A stretch of DNA of 64,000 bases from Pseudomonas chlororaphis (GTDB lineage: Bacteria > Pseudomonadota > Gammaproteobacteria > Pseudomonadales > Pseudomonadaceae), in NCBI RefSeq assembly GCF_003731765.1, contig NZ_MOAL01000001.1:496001-560000 (forward strand), in the 5' to 3' direction. Position 1 is the first letter of the stretch, and every line of letters starts with the position of its first letter. Below the pieces are notes generated by a model. It had not been told where the DNA came from and made no database searches. It worked only from the letters and a program-made list of their open reading frames with translations. The position numbers were made by a program, and so were the translations under genes. This document shows, one piece after another, positions 18,479-27,697 of the stretch.

Positions 18479-19767
18479 GGTCCACCGGGAGAGAGCGCGC
18501 CGAAGGCGCCTTTGTCATTGGAGAACAACTGCTGCGCCCCGCCCTTGGCGGGATAGGACTGCCCCTTGACCGACCAGAAGTCGTTGGTCGGCGCAGCCGT
18601 GCTGCGCAGGACCTGCACCTTGCGGGTTGTTCCATAGGAATTGAGAACCTTGGGTTCAATGGTGTTGGCGGCGCGGTTGGTGCCCATGGGGTTGATCCCC
18701 AGCTCGGTCGGCTGCACCCGCGGGCTGAGAGTATACCAGTTGCCCTGCGGCGCCCCGGGGGACTGGTATTGCCACAGGTTCTTGCCGGAGGCCAGGGTCT
18801 CCACGCGCACCGGATGATTGAAATCCAGGCCGTTCATGTAGGACTGTGCGTCGACCTTGGAATAGCCCTGGGACTCGAAGAAGTTCGCCGCCACTTCGCG
18901 GTTGCCACGGTAATTGATGTCGCCGTGCAAGTCGCCGGAGCGGCCGAACTTCTGATTCAGGTAGGCACGCCGCGAGGTCAGCTCGGGTACCGCAGTCGCC
19001 GGTTTGCGCGCCGCCAGTTTCGGCCCCAGGCCCAGCAGGGCCATGCCGGCCACCCCTTGCAGCAAATCGCGATAGCCCGGCCCCAGGCGGTCGCCCAGGT
19101 CCCCCAGCAGGGCCATGCCGCCATACACCGCGGCGCCCACTGCCAGGGCACCAGCCAATGCCGCCACTCCCGCCATGGCCGCCACCACCAGCCCGGCGCC
19201 GAGCGCCGCCAACCCCAGCGCCTCCAGCCCGGTGTGCATCCAGCCTTCGATATCCAGGACGAACGCCACCTGCACCGTGGGCCCGCCAATGAAGGTGTTT
19301 TCGCTGCCGGTCTTGATGTGGGCGCCGCAGACCATCTTGCTTTGCAGGCGTGCGGCCGGCTTGCCGTTGATGGTGACCTTGGCGCTGCCCTCGGCGATCA
19401 GCACCGGGAACGGCCAAATCGGGTGGTTCAGCGGCAGGCCGCTGCACGAGGACGAATGGTCCTGGCCCGCGCGCATGGCGTTGCGCAGGTTGATGCGGAC
19501 ATTGAAGCTGCCCTCTACCAGCACCCCCGTGCTGGGTTCGGGCAGGTTGAAGATAGTGCTCAGGCCCTTGGCGATCTGGAACATCGACAGGCCGCCCGCG
19601 GCGACCGAACCCGCGATGATGGCGATCGCCACCCCACCGGTGGCCACGGTCGCCGCCACCACCGCGGCGCCAATCAGGGCACCGACAACAGCCCCCGCCA
19701 CCATCGCCGCCACGCCAAAACCGTGGGCGATCTCATCCCCCAGACGGGCTGCTGCCAACATATCCAT
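18475..19767 (-). CDS. tse6: T6SS prePAAR/PAAR effector Tse6-like, NAD(P)+ glycohydrolase toxin
   Basis: Encodes 430 residues, the length of P. aeruginosa Tse6. PrePAAR motif AARLGDEIAH is at 6-15, a first hydrophobic segment about 17-65, PAAR sequence about 80-165, a second hydrophobic stretch about 175-235, then the toxin domain from about 265. Counting back from the C-terminus places Q333 in LWQYQSPG and D396 in TNDFWSVKG, the two catalytic positions known for Tse6. The toxin hydrolyses NAD+ and NADP+ in competitor cells. It is flanked by its chaperone upstream and immunity gene downstream. Confidence 0.94.
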   Translation of the reverse strand: MDMLAAARLGDEIAHGFGVAAMVAGAVVGALIGAAVVAATVATGGVAIAIIAGSVAAGGLSMFQIAKGLSTIFNLPEPSTGVLVEGSFNVRINLRNAMRAGQDHSSSCSGLPLNHPIWPFPVLIAEGSAKVTINGKPAARLQSKMVCGAHIKTGSENTFIGGPTVQVAFVLDIEGWMHTGLEALGLAALGAGLVVAAMAGVAALAGALAVGAAVYGGMALLGDLGDRLGPGYRDLLQGVAGMALLGLGPKLAARKPATAVPELTSRRAYLNQKFGRSGDLHGDINYRGNREVAANFFESQGYSKVDAQSYMNGLDFNHPVRVETLASGKNLWQYQSPGAPQGNWYTLSPRVQPTELGINPMGTNRAANTIEPKVLNSYGTTRKVQVLRSTAAPTNDFWSVKGQSYPAKGGAQQLFSNDKGAFGALSPGGP

Positions 19768-19790
19768 GGTTCTTTACTCGGCCTGGAGGG

Positions 19791-20225
19791 TCAGACCACC
19801 GCTGGCTGGGGCTTGAGGCTTTGCATGGCCTGTTTCCAGGCGGGTTCGTGGTGCACCAGATCATTGACCGTGGTGGTCAGGGTGGTGATCAGCACCGCCG
19901 GCTTACGCTCGATGAACACTTGGCGCAGCATCAGCTCGCGACCTTCGCGTTTCCAGCTGTAGTCCAGCAGGACCGAGGCGTGGCCGTGCATGTCGAAGTC
20001 CCAGCGCTTGATCAGGGTGAAGCCCGGCAGTTGCTGCTCGGCGGAGCGCAGTTGCCCGGCGACATAGTCGGCGAAGGCTGCATCGCCCTGGCTGGCGTCG
20101 CGGCTGATGACAAAACTGGCTTCCTGGGCGCCACCGACGGCGGGCAGCTTGAAGATATTGATGCTCTGGTCCTGCCAGGCGTCAGGAATATCGAGATCAG
20201 CTTCTTGAATGCGGTAGGAGGACAA
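19791..20225 (-). CDS. eagT6: Eag chaperone EagT6-like for the Tse6 effector
   Basis: Encodes 144 residues of the DUF1795/DcrB family, with LDIPDAWQDQSINIFKLPA near the N-terminus and LRQVFIERKPAVLITTL later. It should bind the transmembrane and prePAAR regions of Tse6 and hold it on VgrG. The frame offers only a TTG start at 20225; the N-terminus MSSYRIQEADLDIPD fits family expectation, so I accept it. It lies 23 bases upstream of tse6 and is paralogous to the chaperone at 11575-12000. Confidence 0.9.
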   Translation of the reverse strand: MSSYRIQEADLDIPDAWQDQSINIFKLPAVGGAQEASFVISRDASQGDAAFADYVAGQLRSAEQQLPGFTLIKRWDFDMHGHASVLLDYSWKREGRELMLRQVFIERKPAVLITTLTTTVNDLVHHEPAWKQAMQSLKPQPAVV

Positions 20226-20346
20226 GAGATTCGCGTTCCATGCTGAAAGGGTGATTCGGATGACGGCAAATTCTCAAGCAATGACTGGCAACAATCAAGG
20301 AACCACTCGGCAACTCTGCACAGCGCCAATGACAACTGGCCGAGGC

Positions 20347-20718
20347 CTAGCGCGACGCCAGGCAGGACGCATAGGCCCGGGCAAAACGTGGGTCGAACTT
20401 GAGCGCCTGGGGCTCTTCGGGGTCGATGCTGACATTCCACAATGCCTGCTGTGGCACATCGTAGCGGACCCAGCCGATGATCCCGCTGCCGGAGGTTTCG
20501 TAGAACAGCTGCAGGCTCAACTGGTCACCCTCATCGCGGTCGATCAACAGCTTGAGGTGCTCCGGGGTGGTGAAGTCGCGGTAGGGAAAATCGCTGCTGC
20601 GCACCAGTTCGGTGAGGTAGCCGTAGCAGCCCTTGCCCGGGTTCGATTCATCCGCCAGGGCGGGCATGGCCGCGCTGGCGATCAGCAGGCCAAGGCCTGC
20701 CAGGTTCAAGTACCGCAT
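20347..20718 (-). CDS. Secreted hypothetical protein
   Basis: Encodes 123 residues. Residues 1-22 (MRYLNLAGLGLLIASAAMPALA) form a Sec signal peptide with an AxA-type cleavage site, written here as MRYLNLAGLGLL and IASAAMPALA. The mature part has two cysteines (CYGYL and the C-terminal CLASR), which could form a disulfide in the periplasm. Its start lies 13 bases inside the upstream gene 20706-21233, so the two are coupled. No family recognised. It follows the eagT6-tse6 region but on the same strand upstream, so it might be cotranscribed with it. Confidence 0.7.
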   Translation of the reverse strand: MRYLNLAGLGLLIASAAMPALADESNPGKGCYGYLTELVRSSDFPYRDFTTPEHLKLLIDRDEGDQLSLQLFYETSGSGIIGWVRYDVPQQALWNVSIDPEEPQALKFDPRFARAYASCLASR

Positions 20719-21233
20719 GACTGCCCCTTGAGGGTGAGGGTTTCGACCTGGTCCTTCATCTCGATGCGTGCCAGTACCTGGCGATCGTGCGACTCCTGGT
20801 ACTCGCTGAAATTGTTGCGCTTGAGGATGTTCAGGGTGACTCGGATGTGAGCGCTGGCGTTCTGGTACTCGCTGCGCCCAGGGCCCTGGGCGGCGCCGGT
20901 CAGTTCCACCAGTTGGCCGGCGGACTTGAGGTAGAGAAAGCGCTGGTCCACTTCCACCAGCAGACGCGGAGCCTTGGGCGCGACGCTGTAGTCCTCGCGG
21001 GCCAGGGAATAGCCGCAGAGCCAGGAACCGGGGCTGTCGTATTTCTGGCTGTGGAACCACTGCAGGGCCTCGCGGTAACCCACCGGCCCGAGCAGGGTGC
21101 CGCGTTCGGCCACGGCAAAGGCCGAGGCCTGGGCGCAGAGCAAGGCGCCACACAGCAGCACACGCCAAGCGCGCAGGCGAAGGATCACGGATTTCAAGGG
21201 GCGTGGAAGCGAGGTAGAAGTCGAGCGGGTCAT
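20706..21233 (-). CDS. Secreted hypothetical protein
   Basis: Encodes 175 residues with an N-terminal basic stretch and hydrophobic segment ending AQASAFA about residue 39, a likely Sec signal peptide. The mature part (about 135 residues) contains LQWFHSQKY and LARIEMKDQVETLTL and ends with a cysteine. No domain recognised. It overlaps the following small secreted gene by 13 bases, suggesting the two proteins act together in the periplasm (inference). Confidence 0.68.
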   Translation of the reverse strand: MTRSTSTSLPRPLKSVILRLRAWRVLLCGALLCAQASAFAVAERGTLLGPVGYREALQWFHSQKYDSPGSWLCGYSLAREDYSVAPKAPRLLVEVDQRFLYLKSAGQLVELTGAAQGPGRSEYQNASAHIRVTLNILKRNNFSEYQESHDRQVLARIEMKDQVETLTLKGQSCGT

Positions 21234-21325
21234 CCTTGGCCTTTGATTCGCGAATCAAGCAATCGCGCATGCTAGCCATGCTGCCGCATCGGTGCAAGCG
21301 GCCCGGACGGGCAACGTCCAGGCAT

Positions 21326-21361
21326 GAAAAATGGGCACCCGACCCAGTCGGTGTGCCCATT
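21326..21361 (-). terminator. Rho-independent terminator of hupA
   Basis: On the minus strand AATGGGCAC / GTGCCCATT form a nine-base perfect stem with a 14-base loop, followed by TTTTT. It lies 37 bases after the hupA stop. Confidence 0.85.
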
Positions 21362-21397
21362 CAGTCATGCCCTCTCCCTGGGGAGAAAGCGCAATGC

Positions 21398-21673
21398 TTA
21401 AGGGTTGACGCTGTCTTTCAGGGACTTGCCAGGCTTGAAGGCAACGGTGTTGCTGGCCTTGATTTTCACCGGCTCGCCGGTTTGCGGGTTCTTGCCAGTA
21501 CGGGCGCCACGGTGGCGCTGCAGGAAGGTACCAAAGCCCACCAGGGTGACACTGTCTTTGCGGTGCAAGGCACCGGTGATTTCTTCGAGAACGGCGTTGA
21601 GTACGCGGTTGGCCTGCTCTTTAGTCAGATCCGCTTTTTCAGCGATGGCGGCGGCGAGTTCTGGTTTACGCAT
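21398..21673 (-). CDS. hupA: DNA-binding protein HU, alpha-type
   Basis: Encodes 91 residues, the standard HU size. The family is unmistakable: MRKPELAAAIAEKADLT, LVGFGTF, RHRGARTGKNPQTGEP (the DNA-bending arm) and NTVAFKPGK. HU compacts and bends chromosomal DNA. I chose the ATG at 21673; the frame upstream is open but not conserved. The neighbour order hupA - rubredoxin reductase - rubredoxin is also found in P. aeruginosa. It has its own terminator at 21326-21361. Confidence 0.95.
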   Translation of the reverse strand: MRKPELAAAIAEKADLTKEQANRVLNAVLEEITGALHRKDSVTLVGFGTFLQRHRGARTGKNPQTGEPVKIKASNTVAFKPGKSLKDSVNP

Positions 21674-21860
21674 AGTGAAGCCTCTTTGACGGTTTTTTGT
21701 TGTTATGTCCGTGCTGTTCTCCGGAACAGCGCCCAAGGCGCCGCAGGCTCTAGTCTGCGGCAGACGGATGTGAGGATGGCACGCGCTTGAGAGTGGCGCC
21801 AGTCTCCCCACAACCTTTGTAGGGGAAGAAACAGGGTTATTCCGACAGAACGACCGGCAT

Positions 21861-23009
21861 TTAGGCCAGCAAGGGCGGAAGTTCTTTGTTCAGGGCCAGT
21901 TTTTCCATGACCGCCGTACCTGTCAGGGCGTAACCCAGTAGGTGACCGTCAGCATCACGGCACAACGCCTTGATGTCGGCGCCCTGCCCTTCGGCGGTCC
22001 AGACGCCTTCGCGGCCCTTTGGCGGCGGTGAGACCACCAGTGGGCAGACCGGTGTTTTCACGGTGATCGGCATCGGCCCGTAGCTGACCGCGGTCGGCGT
22101 GCCGGCCAGGGTCTGCGCCAGGGCGCGGGCGCAACTCATCAGCGGCATGACGTACAGCAGATTCAAGCCATCGACCTCGGCGCAATCGCCCAGGGCGTAG
22201 ATGTTGGCGTGGGAGCTTTGCAGGTGGCGATCCACCACCACCCCGCGGTTGACCACCAGGCCGGCGGCGGCCGCCAGGTCGATGCGCGGGCGCAAGCCGA
22301 TGGCCGAGACCACCAGGTCGCAGGGGATGACCTGGCCGTCGGACAGATGGGCCTCCAAACCGTCGCCAGCCTGTTGCAGGCGATTGAGCACCGGCCCCAG
22401 GTGGAAGCGCGCGCCCAGGCTTTCCAGGCCGGCCTGCACCGCCGCCGCAGCCGCCGGGTGCAGCAGGGTCGGCATCACTTGTTCACAAGGCGCCACCAAC
22501 TCGACCTCGTAACCGCCGAGGATCAGGTCATTGGCGAACTCGCAGCCAATCAAGCCGGCGCCCAGCAACAGCACCCGGCGCTTGCCGGCCGCAGCTACGC
22601 GAAAGCGGGCGTAGTCTTCCAGGTCGTTGATGGGGAAGATCAGCGCCGAGGCGTCGCCTTCCACCGGCACACGCACGGTTTCTGCGCCCCAGGCCAGGAT
22701 CAGGTCGCGATAAGGCACGCTTTCCTCGCCGATCCACAGGCGCTGGTGGCCAGGGTCGATGCCGGTGATGCGCGTGTGAGTGCGCACCTCGGCATTGAGG
22801 GTCTCGGCCATGGTGCCCGGCTCGGCCATGCTCAGGCCATCGGCATCCTTGTTCTTGCCAAAGCCCGTGGAGAGCATCGGCTTGGAGTAGGAACGACCGT
22901 CATCCGCAGTAATCAGCAGCAGCGGGGTTTCGCTGTCGAGCTTGCGAAACTCCCGGGCCAGGTTGTAGCCGGCCAGCCCGGTGCCAACGATTACGACAGG
23001 TGCGCTCAT
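21861..23009 (-). CDS. Rubredoxin-NAD(+) reductase, FAD-dependent
   Basis: Encodes 382 residues. It transfers electrons from NADH to rubredoxin, classically for alkane hydroxylation or oxidative stress defence. The N-terminal dinucleotide motif [10 protein letters not shown] lies near residue 9 and a second NAD-binding [12 protein letters not shown] near residue 152; the FAD-contact YALGDCAE is near residue 270. Length suits the family (AlkT/RubB type). It is 42 bases downstream of rubA on the same strand, so rubA-reductase is an operon. Confidence 0.92.
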   Translation of the reverse strand: MSAPVVIVGTGLAGYNLAREFRKLDSETPLLLITADDGRSYSKPMLSTGFGKNKDADGLSMAEPGTMAETLNAEVRTHTRITGIDPGHQRLWIGEESVPYRDLILAWGAETVRVPVEGDASALIFPINDLEDYARFRVAAAGKRRVLLLGAGLIGCEFANDLILGGYEVELVAPCEQVMPTLLHPAAAAAVQAGLESLGARFHLGPVLNRLQQAGDGLEAHLSDGQVIPCDLVVSAIGLRPRIDLAAAAGLVVNRGVVVDRHLQSSHANIYALGDCAEVDGLNLLYVMPLMSCARALAQTLAGTPTAVSYGPMPITVKTPVCPLVVSPPPKGREGVWTAEGQGADIKALCRDADGHLLGYALTGTAVMEKLALNKELPPLLA

Positions 23010-23050
23010 GCCTTTCTCCTTAGGTGTGTATGAGGATCAAAAATCCGTGA

Positions 23051-23218
23051 TTAACCGATTTCGATCATCTCGAAATCCATCTTGCCCACGCCGCAGTCCG
23101 GGCAGAGCCAGTCTTCAGGCACGTCTTCCCAGCGAGTGCCGGGCAGGATGCCGTCGTCCGGCCAGCCGTCGGCTTCGTTATAGATCAGGCCGCAGACCAC
23201 ACATTGCCACTTTTTCAT
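23051..23218 (-). CDS. rubA: Rubredoxin
   Basis: Encodes 55 residues and is easy to miss because it is short. It has the two iron-binding motifs CVVCG (Cys 6 and 9) and CPDCG (Cys 39 and 42) around the rubredoxin core [20 protein letters not shown]. It carries one electron between the adjacent reductase and an oxygenase or peroxide-reducing partner. P. aeruginosa has two tandem rubredoxins here; this genome shows one. The start ATG at 23218 is followed by MKKWQC. Confidence 0.95.
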   Translation of the reverse strand: MKKWQCVVCGLIYNEADGWPDDGILPGTRWEDVPEDWLCPDCGVGKMDFEMIEIG

Positions 23219-23432
23219 GTACGCATTTCCTCAGGGTTCAGGCGTTGCCGGTGAATCGGTCGATGGGTCGACTCTGGATGCCGCGCCAAAGCGCACCCGG
23301 CACAGGGCGTTTTGTACTGATCGGTAACGGCAGATGCAAGCACGTTCGCAGCGGAGCCCCGCGCCGGCGAGTCAAAATCGGCCGGTGACATGCTAAGCTC
23401 GCCGCCTCTTTTGCTGCCAATAATGACCCACC

Positions 23433-23996
23433 GTGCCGCACTCAAAGCCCCCCTCCAGTGCCCCGGCCTGGCTGCCGCAAAGCCGGCTGTCGCCCTGCCC
23501 CGATGCGCCAACCCTCGACTGGCTGTTCGATGAAGGTTCGTTGACCCGGCGCCTGTCCCGGCTGTCCGCTGACCACTTCAGCGTCACGCCGCTGGTGGAG
23601 GGCTGGCAAACCCTGCGCGACGACGAGTGTGCCGCCCTGGAGTTGTCGCTGGGCAGCCAGGGCTGGGTGCGCGAAGTGTATCTGCGGGGCCACGGCGAAC
23701 CCTGGGTGTTTGCCCGCAGCGTCGCCGCCCGCAGCGCCCTGGAAAACGGTGGTTTCAATATCGATGAGCTGGGCAGCCGCTCCCTGGGGGAACTGCTGTT
23801 CTGTGACCAGGCCTTCCAGCGCCGGCCCATCGAGGTCTGCCATTACCCTGGCGCCTGGTTGCCCGAAGACGTGTGTGGCGAAGGCCTGTGGGGTCGCCGC
23901 TCGCGCTTCGACCGCGGCACCCTGAGCGTGCTGGTGGCGGAAATTTTCTTGCCGACCTTGTGGGCGGCTGCGGCCAGCCATCCGGAGAACTGCTGA
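23433..23996 (+). CDS. ubiC: Chorismate pyruvate-lyase UbiC
   Basis: Encodes 187 residues from a GTG start. UbiC converts chorismate to 4-hydroxybenzoate and pyruvate, the first committed step of ubiquinone synthesis. Family marks are [13 protein letters not shown] near residue 30, [20 protein letters not shown] near residue 78 and [15 protein letters not shown]; the glutamate in REVYL and arginine region fit the active site. The stop overlaps the ubiA ATG by one base (TGATG), so the two are coupled. It is divergent from rubA. Confidence 0.93.
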   Translation: MPHSKPPSSAPAWLPQSRLSPCPDAPTLDWLFDEGSLTRRLSRLSADHFSVTPLVEGWQTLRDDECAALELSLGSQGWVREVYLRGHGEPWVFARSVAARSALENGGFNIDELGSRSLGELLFCDQAFQRRPIEVCHYPGAWLPEDVCGEGLWGRRSRFDRGTLSVLVAEIFLPTLWAAAASHPENC

Positions 23997-24886
23997 TGTA
24001 CCAGAGCCTGCTCAAATCCCTCAATCGCCTGCATCCCCGGGCCTGGGACTTTATCCAGCTGACCCGCATGGACAAGCCGATCGGCATTTACCTGCTGCTC
24101 TGGCCAACACTCTGGGCCCTGTGGATTGCTGGCAAGGGCTCGCCCTCCCTGGCCAACGTGCTGATCTTCGTGCTCGGCGTGATACTGACCCGGGCCGGCG
24201 GTTGCGTGATCAACGACTGGGCCGACCGCAAGGTCGACGGCCATGTGAAACGCACCGAGCAGCGCCCGCTGGTGAGCGGCAAGATCGGCTCCAAAGAGGC
24301 CCTGGTGTTCTTCGCCGTGCTGATGCTGATCGCCTTCGTGCTGGTGCTGTGCACCAACGCCACCACCATCTGGCTGTCCCTCGGCGGCCTGGCACTGGCG
24401 GCCAGCTACCCCTTTATGAAGCGCTACACCTATTACCCCCAAGTGGTGCTGGGGGCGGCGTTCTCCTGGGGCATCCCCATGGCGTTCACCGCCGAGACCG
24501 GTGAACTGCCGGCCGCGGCCTGGCTGCTGTACATCGCCAACCTGCTGTGGACCGTGGGTTACGACACTTACTACGCCATGACTGATCGCGACGACGACTT
24601 GAAGATCGGGGTGAAATCCACGGCCATTCTGTTTGGCGAAGCGGACCGGGTGATCATCCTCAGCCTGCAACTGCTGGCCCTGGGCTGCCTGCTGCTGGCA
24701 GGCGCGCGGTTCGAGCTGGGAGGCTGGTTCCAGCTGGGGTTGCTGGCGGCGGCGGGCTGTTTTGCCTGGGAGTTCTGGTACACCCGCGACCGCGACCGGA
24801 TGCGCTGTTTCAAGGCATTCCTGCATAACCACTGGGCGGGGCTGGCGATTTTCGTGGGGATCGTGGCGGACTACGGTTTGCGTTGA
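23996..24886 (+). CDS. ubiA: 4-Hydroxybenzoate polyprenyltransferase UbiA
   Basis: Encodes 296 residues, an integral inner-membrane enzyme with about eight or nine hydrophobic segments. It attaches the polyprenyl chain to 4-hydroxybenzoate. Both aspartate-rich metal motifs are present: [10 protein letters not shown] near residues 77-86 and [13 protein letters not shown] near residues 189-201. The ATG at 23996 overlaps the ubiC stop; upstream open sequence belongs to the ubiC region. It ends just before a REP hairpin. Confidence 0.96.
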   Translation: MYQSLLKSLNRLHPRAWDFIQLTRMDKPIGIYLLLWPTLWALWIAGKGSPSLANVLIFVLGVILTRAGGCVINDWADRKVDGHVKRTEQRPLVSGKIGSKEALVFFAVLMLIAFVLVLCTNATTIWLSLGGLALAASYPFMKRYTYYPQVVLGAAFSWGIPMAFTAETGELPAAAWLLYIANLLWTVGYDTYYAMTDRDDDLKIGVKSTAILFGEADRVIILSLQLLALGCLLLAGARFELGGWFQLGLLAAAGCFAWEFWYTRDRDRMRCFKAFLHNHWAGLAIFVGIVADYGLR

Positions 24887-24894
24887 ATACGTGA

Positions 24895-24935
24895 CGCCGG
24901 CAAGCCGGCTCCTGCCAGGAGCGGGCTTGCCGGCG
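24895..24935. repeat. REP-type hairpin between convergent ubiA and 24941-25321
   Basis: CGCCGGCAAGCCGGCTCCTG and AGGAGCGGGCTTGCCGGCG form a near-perfect hairpin with almost no loop. It sits 8 bases after ubiA and 5 bases from the end of the convergent gene, so it may act as a bidirectional transcription stop. Confidence 0.8.
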
Positions 24936-24940
24936 AACCA

Positions 24941-25321
24941 TCAGGGTTTGGCGACCTTCCAGGCGCCGTCCATCTTGCCATCGCCGGTCATGTCACCGAC
25001 CTTCTTGTCCATCACGAAGGTGTACAGCGGCTTGCCATCGTAGGCCCACTGCATGGCCCCATCATCGCGCTTGATCACCGTCCATTTGCCCATGGCCTTG
25101 TCGCTGCCTTCGGCCATCAGCGGCGGCCAGTTTGCGGCGCACTTGTCGTTGCACATGGACTTGCCGTCGGCGTCCTTGGCAAAGGTGTACAAGGCCATGC
25201 CTTTGTGGTCGACCATCATCCCATCCTTGGTCATCGCCGGTTCGGCGGCGAAGGCCAGCGACGGCAGCGCGAGAGCGGCCGCGACCAGCAGGGCTTTCCA
25301 GGATTGCGTCATTTGAGTCAT
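24941..25321 (-). CDS. Secreted COG4315-type repeat protein
   Basis: Encodes 126 residues with a signal peptide (about 1-25, ending LAFAAEP). Two repeats of the secreted-repeat/lipoprotein-15 type follow: LYTFAKDADGKSMCNDKCAANWPP (split: LYTFAKDADGKS, MCNDKCAANWPP) and YDGKPLYTFVMDKKVGDMTG. The CxxxC pair at MCNDKCA is usual. Function of the family is unknown; it is exported to the periplasm. It points away from phoB and shares the 150-base intergenic region with it. Start could also be the second methionine. Confidence 0.85.
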   Translation of the reverse strand: MTQMTQSWKALLVAAALALPSLAFAAEPAMTKDGMMVDHKGMALYTFAKDADGKSMCNDKCAANWPPLMAEGSDKAMGKWTVIKRDDGAMQWAYDGKPLYTFVMDKKVGDMTGDGKMDGAWKVAKP

Positions 25322-25401
25322 GGAAACCTTCTCTTGTGGTTGTCAGGATTCGGACTCAAAGCTTAGTTGAGGAATCTGCGTCACGCCGCCCGGCGGAAAT
25401 A

Positions 25402-25419
25402 CTGTCACACGACTGCAAT
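25402..25419 (+). promoter_or_regulatory. PHO box upstream of phoB
   Basis: CTGTCAC-ACGA-CTGCAAT matches the PhoB direct-repeat pattern CTGTCAT-N4-CTGTCAT, 53 bases before the phoB ATG. It implies autoregulation of phoBR. Confidence 0.75.
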
Positions 25420-25471
25420 AATTCCGTTATCTAATGCGGCGCAAGACAGTTAAATGACAAGAGGATTAAGC

Positions 25472-26161
25472 ATGGTTGGCAGGAGCATTCTGATCGTTGA
25501 CGACGAAGCGCCCATTCGCGAAATGATCGCCGTCGCATTGGAAATGGCCGGCTATGACTGCCTGGAGGCCGAGAACTCCCAGCAGGCCCACGCCATTATC
25601 GTCGACCGCAAGCCGGACCTGATCCTGCTCGACTGGATGCTGCCCGGCACCTCCGGCATCGAGCTGGCGCGGCGCCTCAAGCGCGATGAGCTAACCGGGG
25701 ATATCCCGATCATCATGCTCACCGCCAAGGGCGAAGAGGACAACAAGATCCAGGGCCTGGAAGTCGGTGCCGACGACTACATCACCAAGCCGTTTTCCCC
25801 CCGTGAGTTGGTGGCCCGGCTTAAAGCCGTACTGCGCCGTGCCGGCCCGACCGATGGCGAAGCGCCGATCGAAGTCGGCGGCCTGCTGCTGGACCCCATC
25901 AGCCACCGCGTGACCATCGACGGCAAACCGGCCGAGATGGGCCCCACCGAGTATCGTCTGCTGCAGTTCTTCATGACCCACCAGGAACGCGCCTACACCC
26001 GTGGCCAGTTGCTGGACCAAGTCTGGGGCGGCAACGTGTACGTCGAGGAGCGCACCGTGGACGTGCACATCCGGCGCCTGCGCAAGGCCCTGGGTGACGC
26101 CTACGAGAATCTGGTACAAACCGTGCGCGGCACCGGTTATCGGTTTTCAACCAAAGGTTGA
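25472..26161 (+). CDS. phoB: Phosphate regulon response regulator PhoB
   Basis: Encodes 229 residues, the standard length. The receiver domain has acidic pair D10-D11, phosphoacceptor D54 (ILLDWMLPG) and K106 (ITKPFSP). The C-terminal winged helix (about 130-229) ends with [13 protein letters not shown] and VRGTGYRF. PhoB activates phosphate-starvation genes through PHO boxes. I chose ATG 25472 because [12 protein letters not shown] is the family start and GAGGA lies upstream. A PHO box precedes it. Confidence 0.97.
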   Translation: MVGRSILIVDDEAPIREMIAVALEMAGYDCLEAENSQQAHAIIVDRKPDLILLDWMLPGTSGIELARRLKRDELTGDIPIIMLTAKGEEDNKIQGLEVGADDYITKPFSPRELVARLKAVLRRAGPTDGEAPIEVGGLLLDPISHRVTIDGKPAEMGPTEYRLLQFFMTHQERAYTRGQLLDQVWGGNVYVEERTVDVHIRRLRKALGDAYENLVQTVRGTGYRFSTKG

Positions 26162-26162
26162 G

Positions 26163-26234
26163 CTACAAGCAATCAGCCACAAGCCGCAAGTTAAAAGCGG
26201 GACTGCTTTAGCTTGGAGCTTGAAACTTGAAACT
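26163..26234. repeat. CAAGC/GCTTG imperfect inverted repeat, copy 1 (phoB-phoR gap)
   Basis: The spacer contains CTACAAGC, CCACAAGCCGCAAG followed by TAGCTTGGAGCTTGAAACTTG, an imperfect inverted repeat built of CAAGC and GCTTG units. Two related copies lie at 32910-32997 and 33860-33949. Confidence 0.65.
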
Positions 26235-26251
26235 GTTCCGAAGGATGCAAC

Positions 26252-27580
26252 TTGAACCAAAACTGGCACAGCACCCTGATCCGCCACATGCTCCTGCTGG
26301 TCACCGGCTGCCTGCTGGTGGGGCTGATCAGTGGCTATTACGGCTGGAGCCTGGCCATCGGCCTGGGCCTGTACCTGGCCTGGACCTTGAAACAACTGCT
26401 GCGCCTGCATGAATGGCTGCGCAAGCACCAACCCGATGAAGCACCGCCCGACGGCTACGGCCTGTGGGGCGAAGTGTTCGACAGCATCTACCACCTGCAA
26501 CGCCGCGACCAACGGGTTCGCGGGCGCCTGCAAGCGGTGATCGACCGGGTCCAGGAGTCCACCGCGGCTCTCAAGGACGCGGTAATCATGCTCGACAGCG
26601 ACGGCAACCTGGAATGGTGGAACCGCGCCGCAGAAACCCTGCTGGGCCTCAAGACTCCGCAAGACAGCGGCCAGCCCGTGACCAACCTGGTGCGCCATCC
26701 GCGCTTCAAGGAATATTTCGAGCAGGACAGCTACGCCGAGCCCTTGGAAATTCCTTCGCCGATCAACGACCGCCTGCGCATCCAGCTGTACATCACCCGC
26801 TACGGCAACAACGAACACCTGATGCTGGTGCGCGACGTGACCCGCATCCACCAGCTGGAACAGATGCGCAAAGACTTCATCGCCAACGTGTCCCACGAAC
26901 TGCGCACGCCGCTGACGGTGATCTGCGGCTACCTGGAAACCCTGCTGGACAACGTTGAAGACGTGAACCCGCGCTGGAGCCGTGCCCTGCAGCAGATGCA
27001 GCAGCAAGGCGGACGCATGCAGACCCTGCTCAACGACCTGTTGTTGCTGGCCAAGCTGGAAGCCACCGACTACCCCTCGGACAACCAGCCGGTGCCCATC
27101 GACGCCCTGCTCAAGTCGATCAAGAGCGACGCCCAGGCCTTGTCCGGCGACCGTAACCAGCGCATCAGCCTGGACGCCGATGCCACGGTGCAGCTCAAAG
27201 GCAGCGAGGCGGAGCTGCGCAGCGCCTTCTCCAACCTGGTGTTCAACGCGGTGAAATACACCCCGGCCGAAGGCAATATCCGCATCCGCTGGTGGGGCGA
27301 CGAGCACGGCGCGCACCTGAGCGTGCAGGACTCGGGGATCGGCATCGACAACAAACACCTGCCGCGCCTGACCGAGCGCTTCTACCGTGTGGACTCCAGC
27401 CGCAACTCCACCACGGGCGGCACCGGCCTGGGCCTGGCCATCGTCAAGCACGTGCTGCTGCGCCACCGGGCACGCCTGGAAATCAGCAGCGTATTGGGCC
27501 ACGGCAGCACCTTCACCTGCCACTTCGCTCCAGCCCAGGTGAAAAAAACCTCCGTCGAGGCCATCACCGACCAGCGCTGA
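26252..27580 (+). CDS. phoR: Phosphate regulon sensor histidine kinase PhoR
   Basis: Encodes 442 residues from a TTG start with AAGGA 9 bases upstream. Two hydrophobic segments (about 10-45) anchor it in the inner membrane without a large periplasmic domain; a PAS domain follows (about 95-200), then the histidine box with H215 (ANVSHELRTPL) and the ATPase domain with N box (FSNLVFNAVKYTP), G1 (DSGIGID) and G2 (GGTGLGLAIVKH). PhoR phosphorylates PhoB when the Pst-PhoU system signals low phosphate. A repeat separates it from phoB. Confidence 0.96.
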   Translation: MNQNWHSTLIRHMLLLVTGCLLVGLISGYYGWSLAIGLGLYLAWTLKQLLRLHEWLRKHQPDEAPPDGYGLWGEVFDSIYHLQRRDQRVRGRLQAVIDRVQESTAALKDAVIMLDSDGNLEWWNRAAETLLGLKTPQDSGQPVTNLVRHPRFKEYFEQDSYAEPLEIPSPINDRLRIQLYITRYGNNEHLMLVRDVTRIHQLEQMRKDFIANVSHELRTPLTVICGYLETLLDNVEDVNPRWSRALQQMQQQGGRMQTLLNDLLLLAKLEATDYPSDNQPVPIDALLKSIKSDAQALSGDRNQRISLDADATVQLKGSEAELRSAFSNLVFNAVKYTPAEGNIRIRWWGDEHGAHLSVQDSGIGIDNKHLPRLTERFYRVDSSRNSTTGGTGLGLAIVKHVLLRHRARLEISSVLGHGSTFTCHFAPAQVKKTSVEAITDQR

Positions 27581-27697
27581 CCGCGATTCGCCCCTAGGCA
27601 ATCGTCGTGTCAGCCGCTACATTGCGTAGCTTGTGCCTGCCCTTCAGGCACCGCATGGCCCTCTTTTTCTCCGACACGGAACCCGCAAAACTCCATC

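Noticed and set aside
18448..19962. Open frame of about 500 codons on the plus strand
   Set aside because: Antisense to tse6, whose catalytic and prePAAR residues are all present; low-complexity product.
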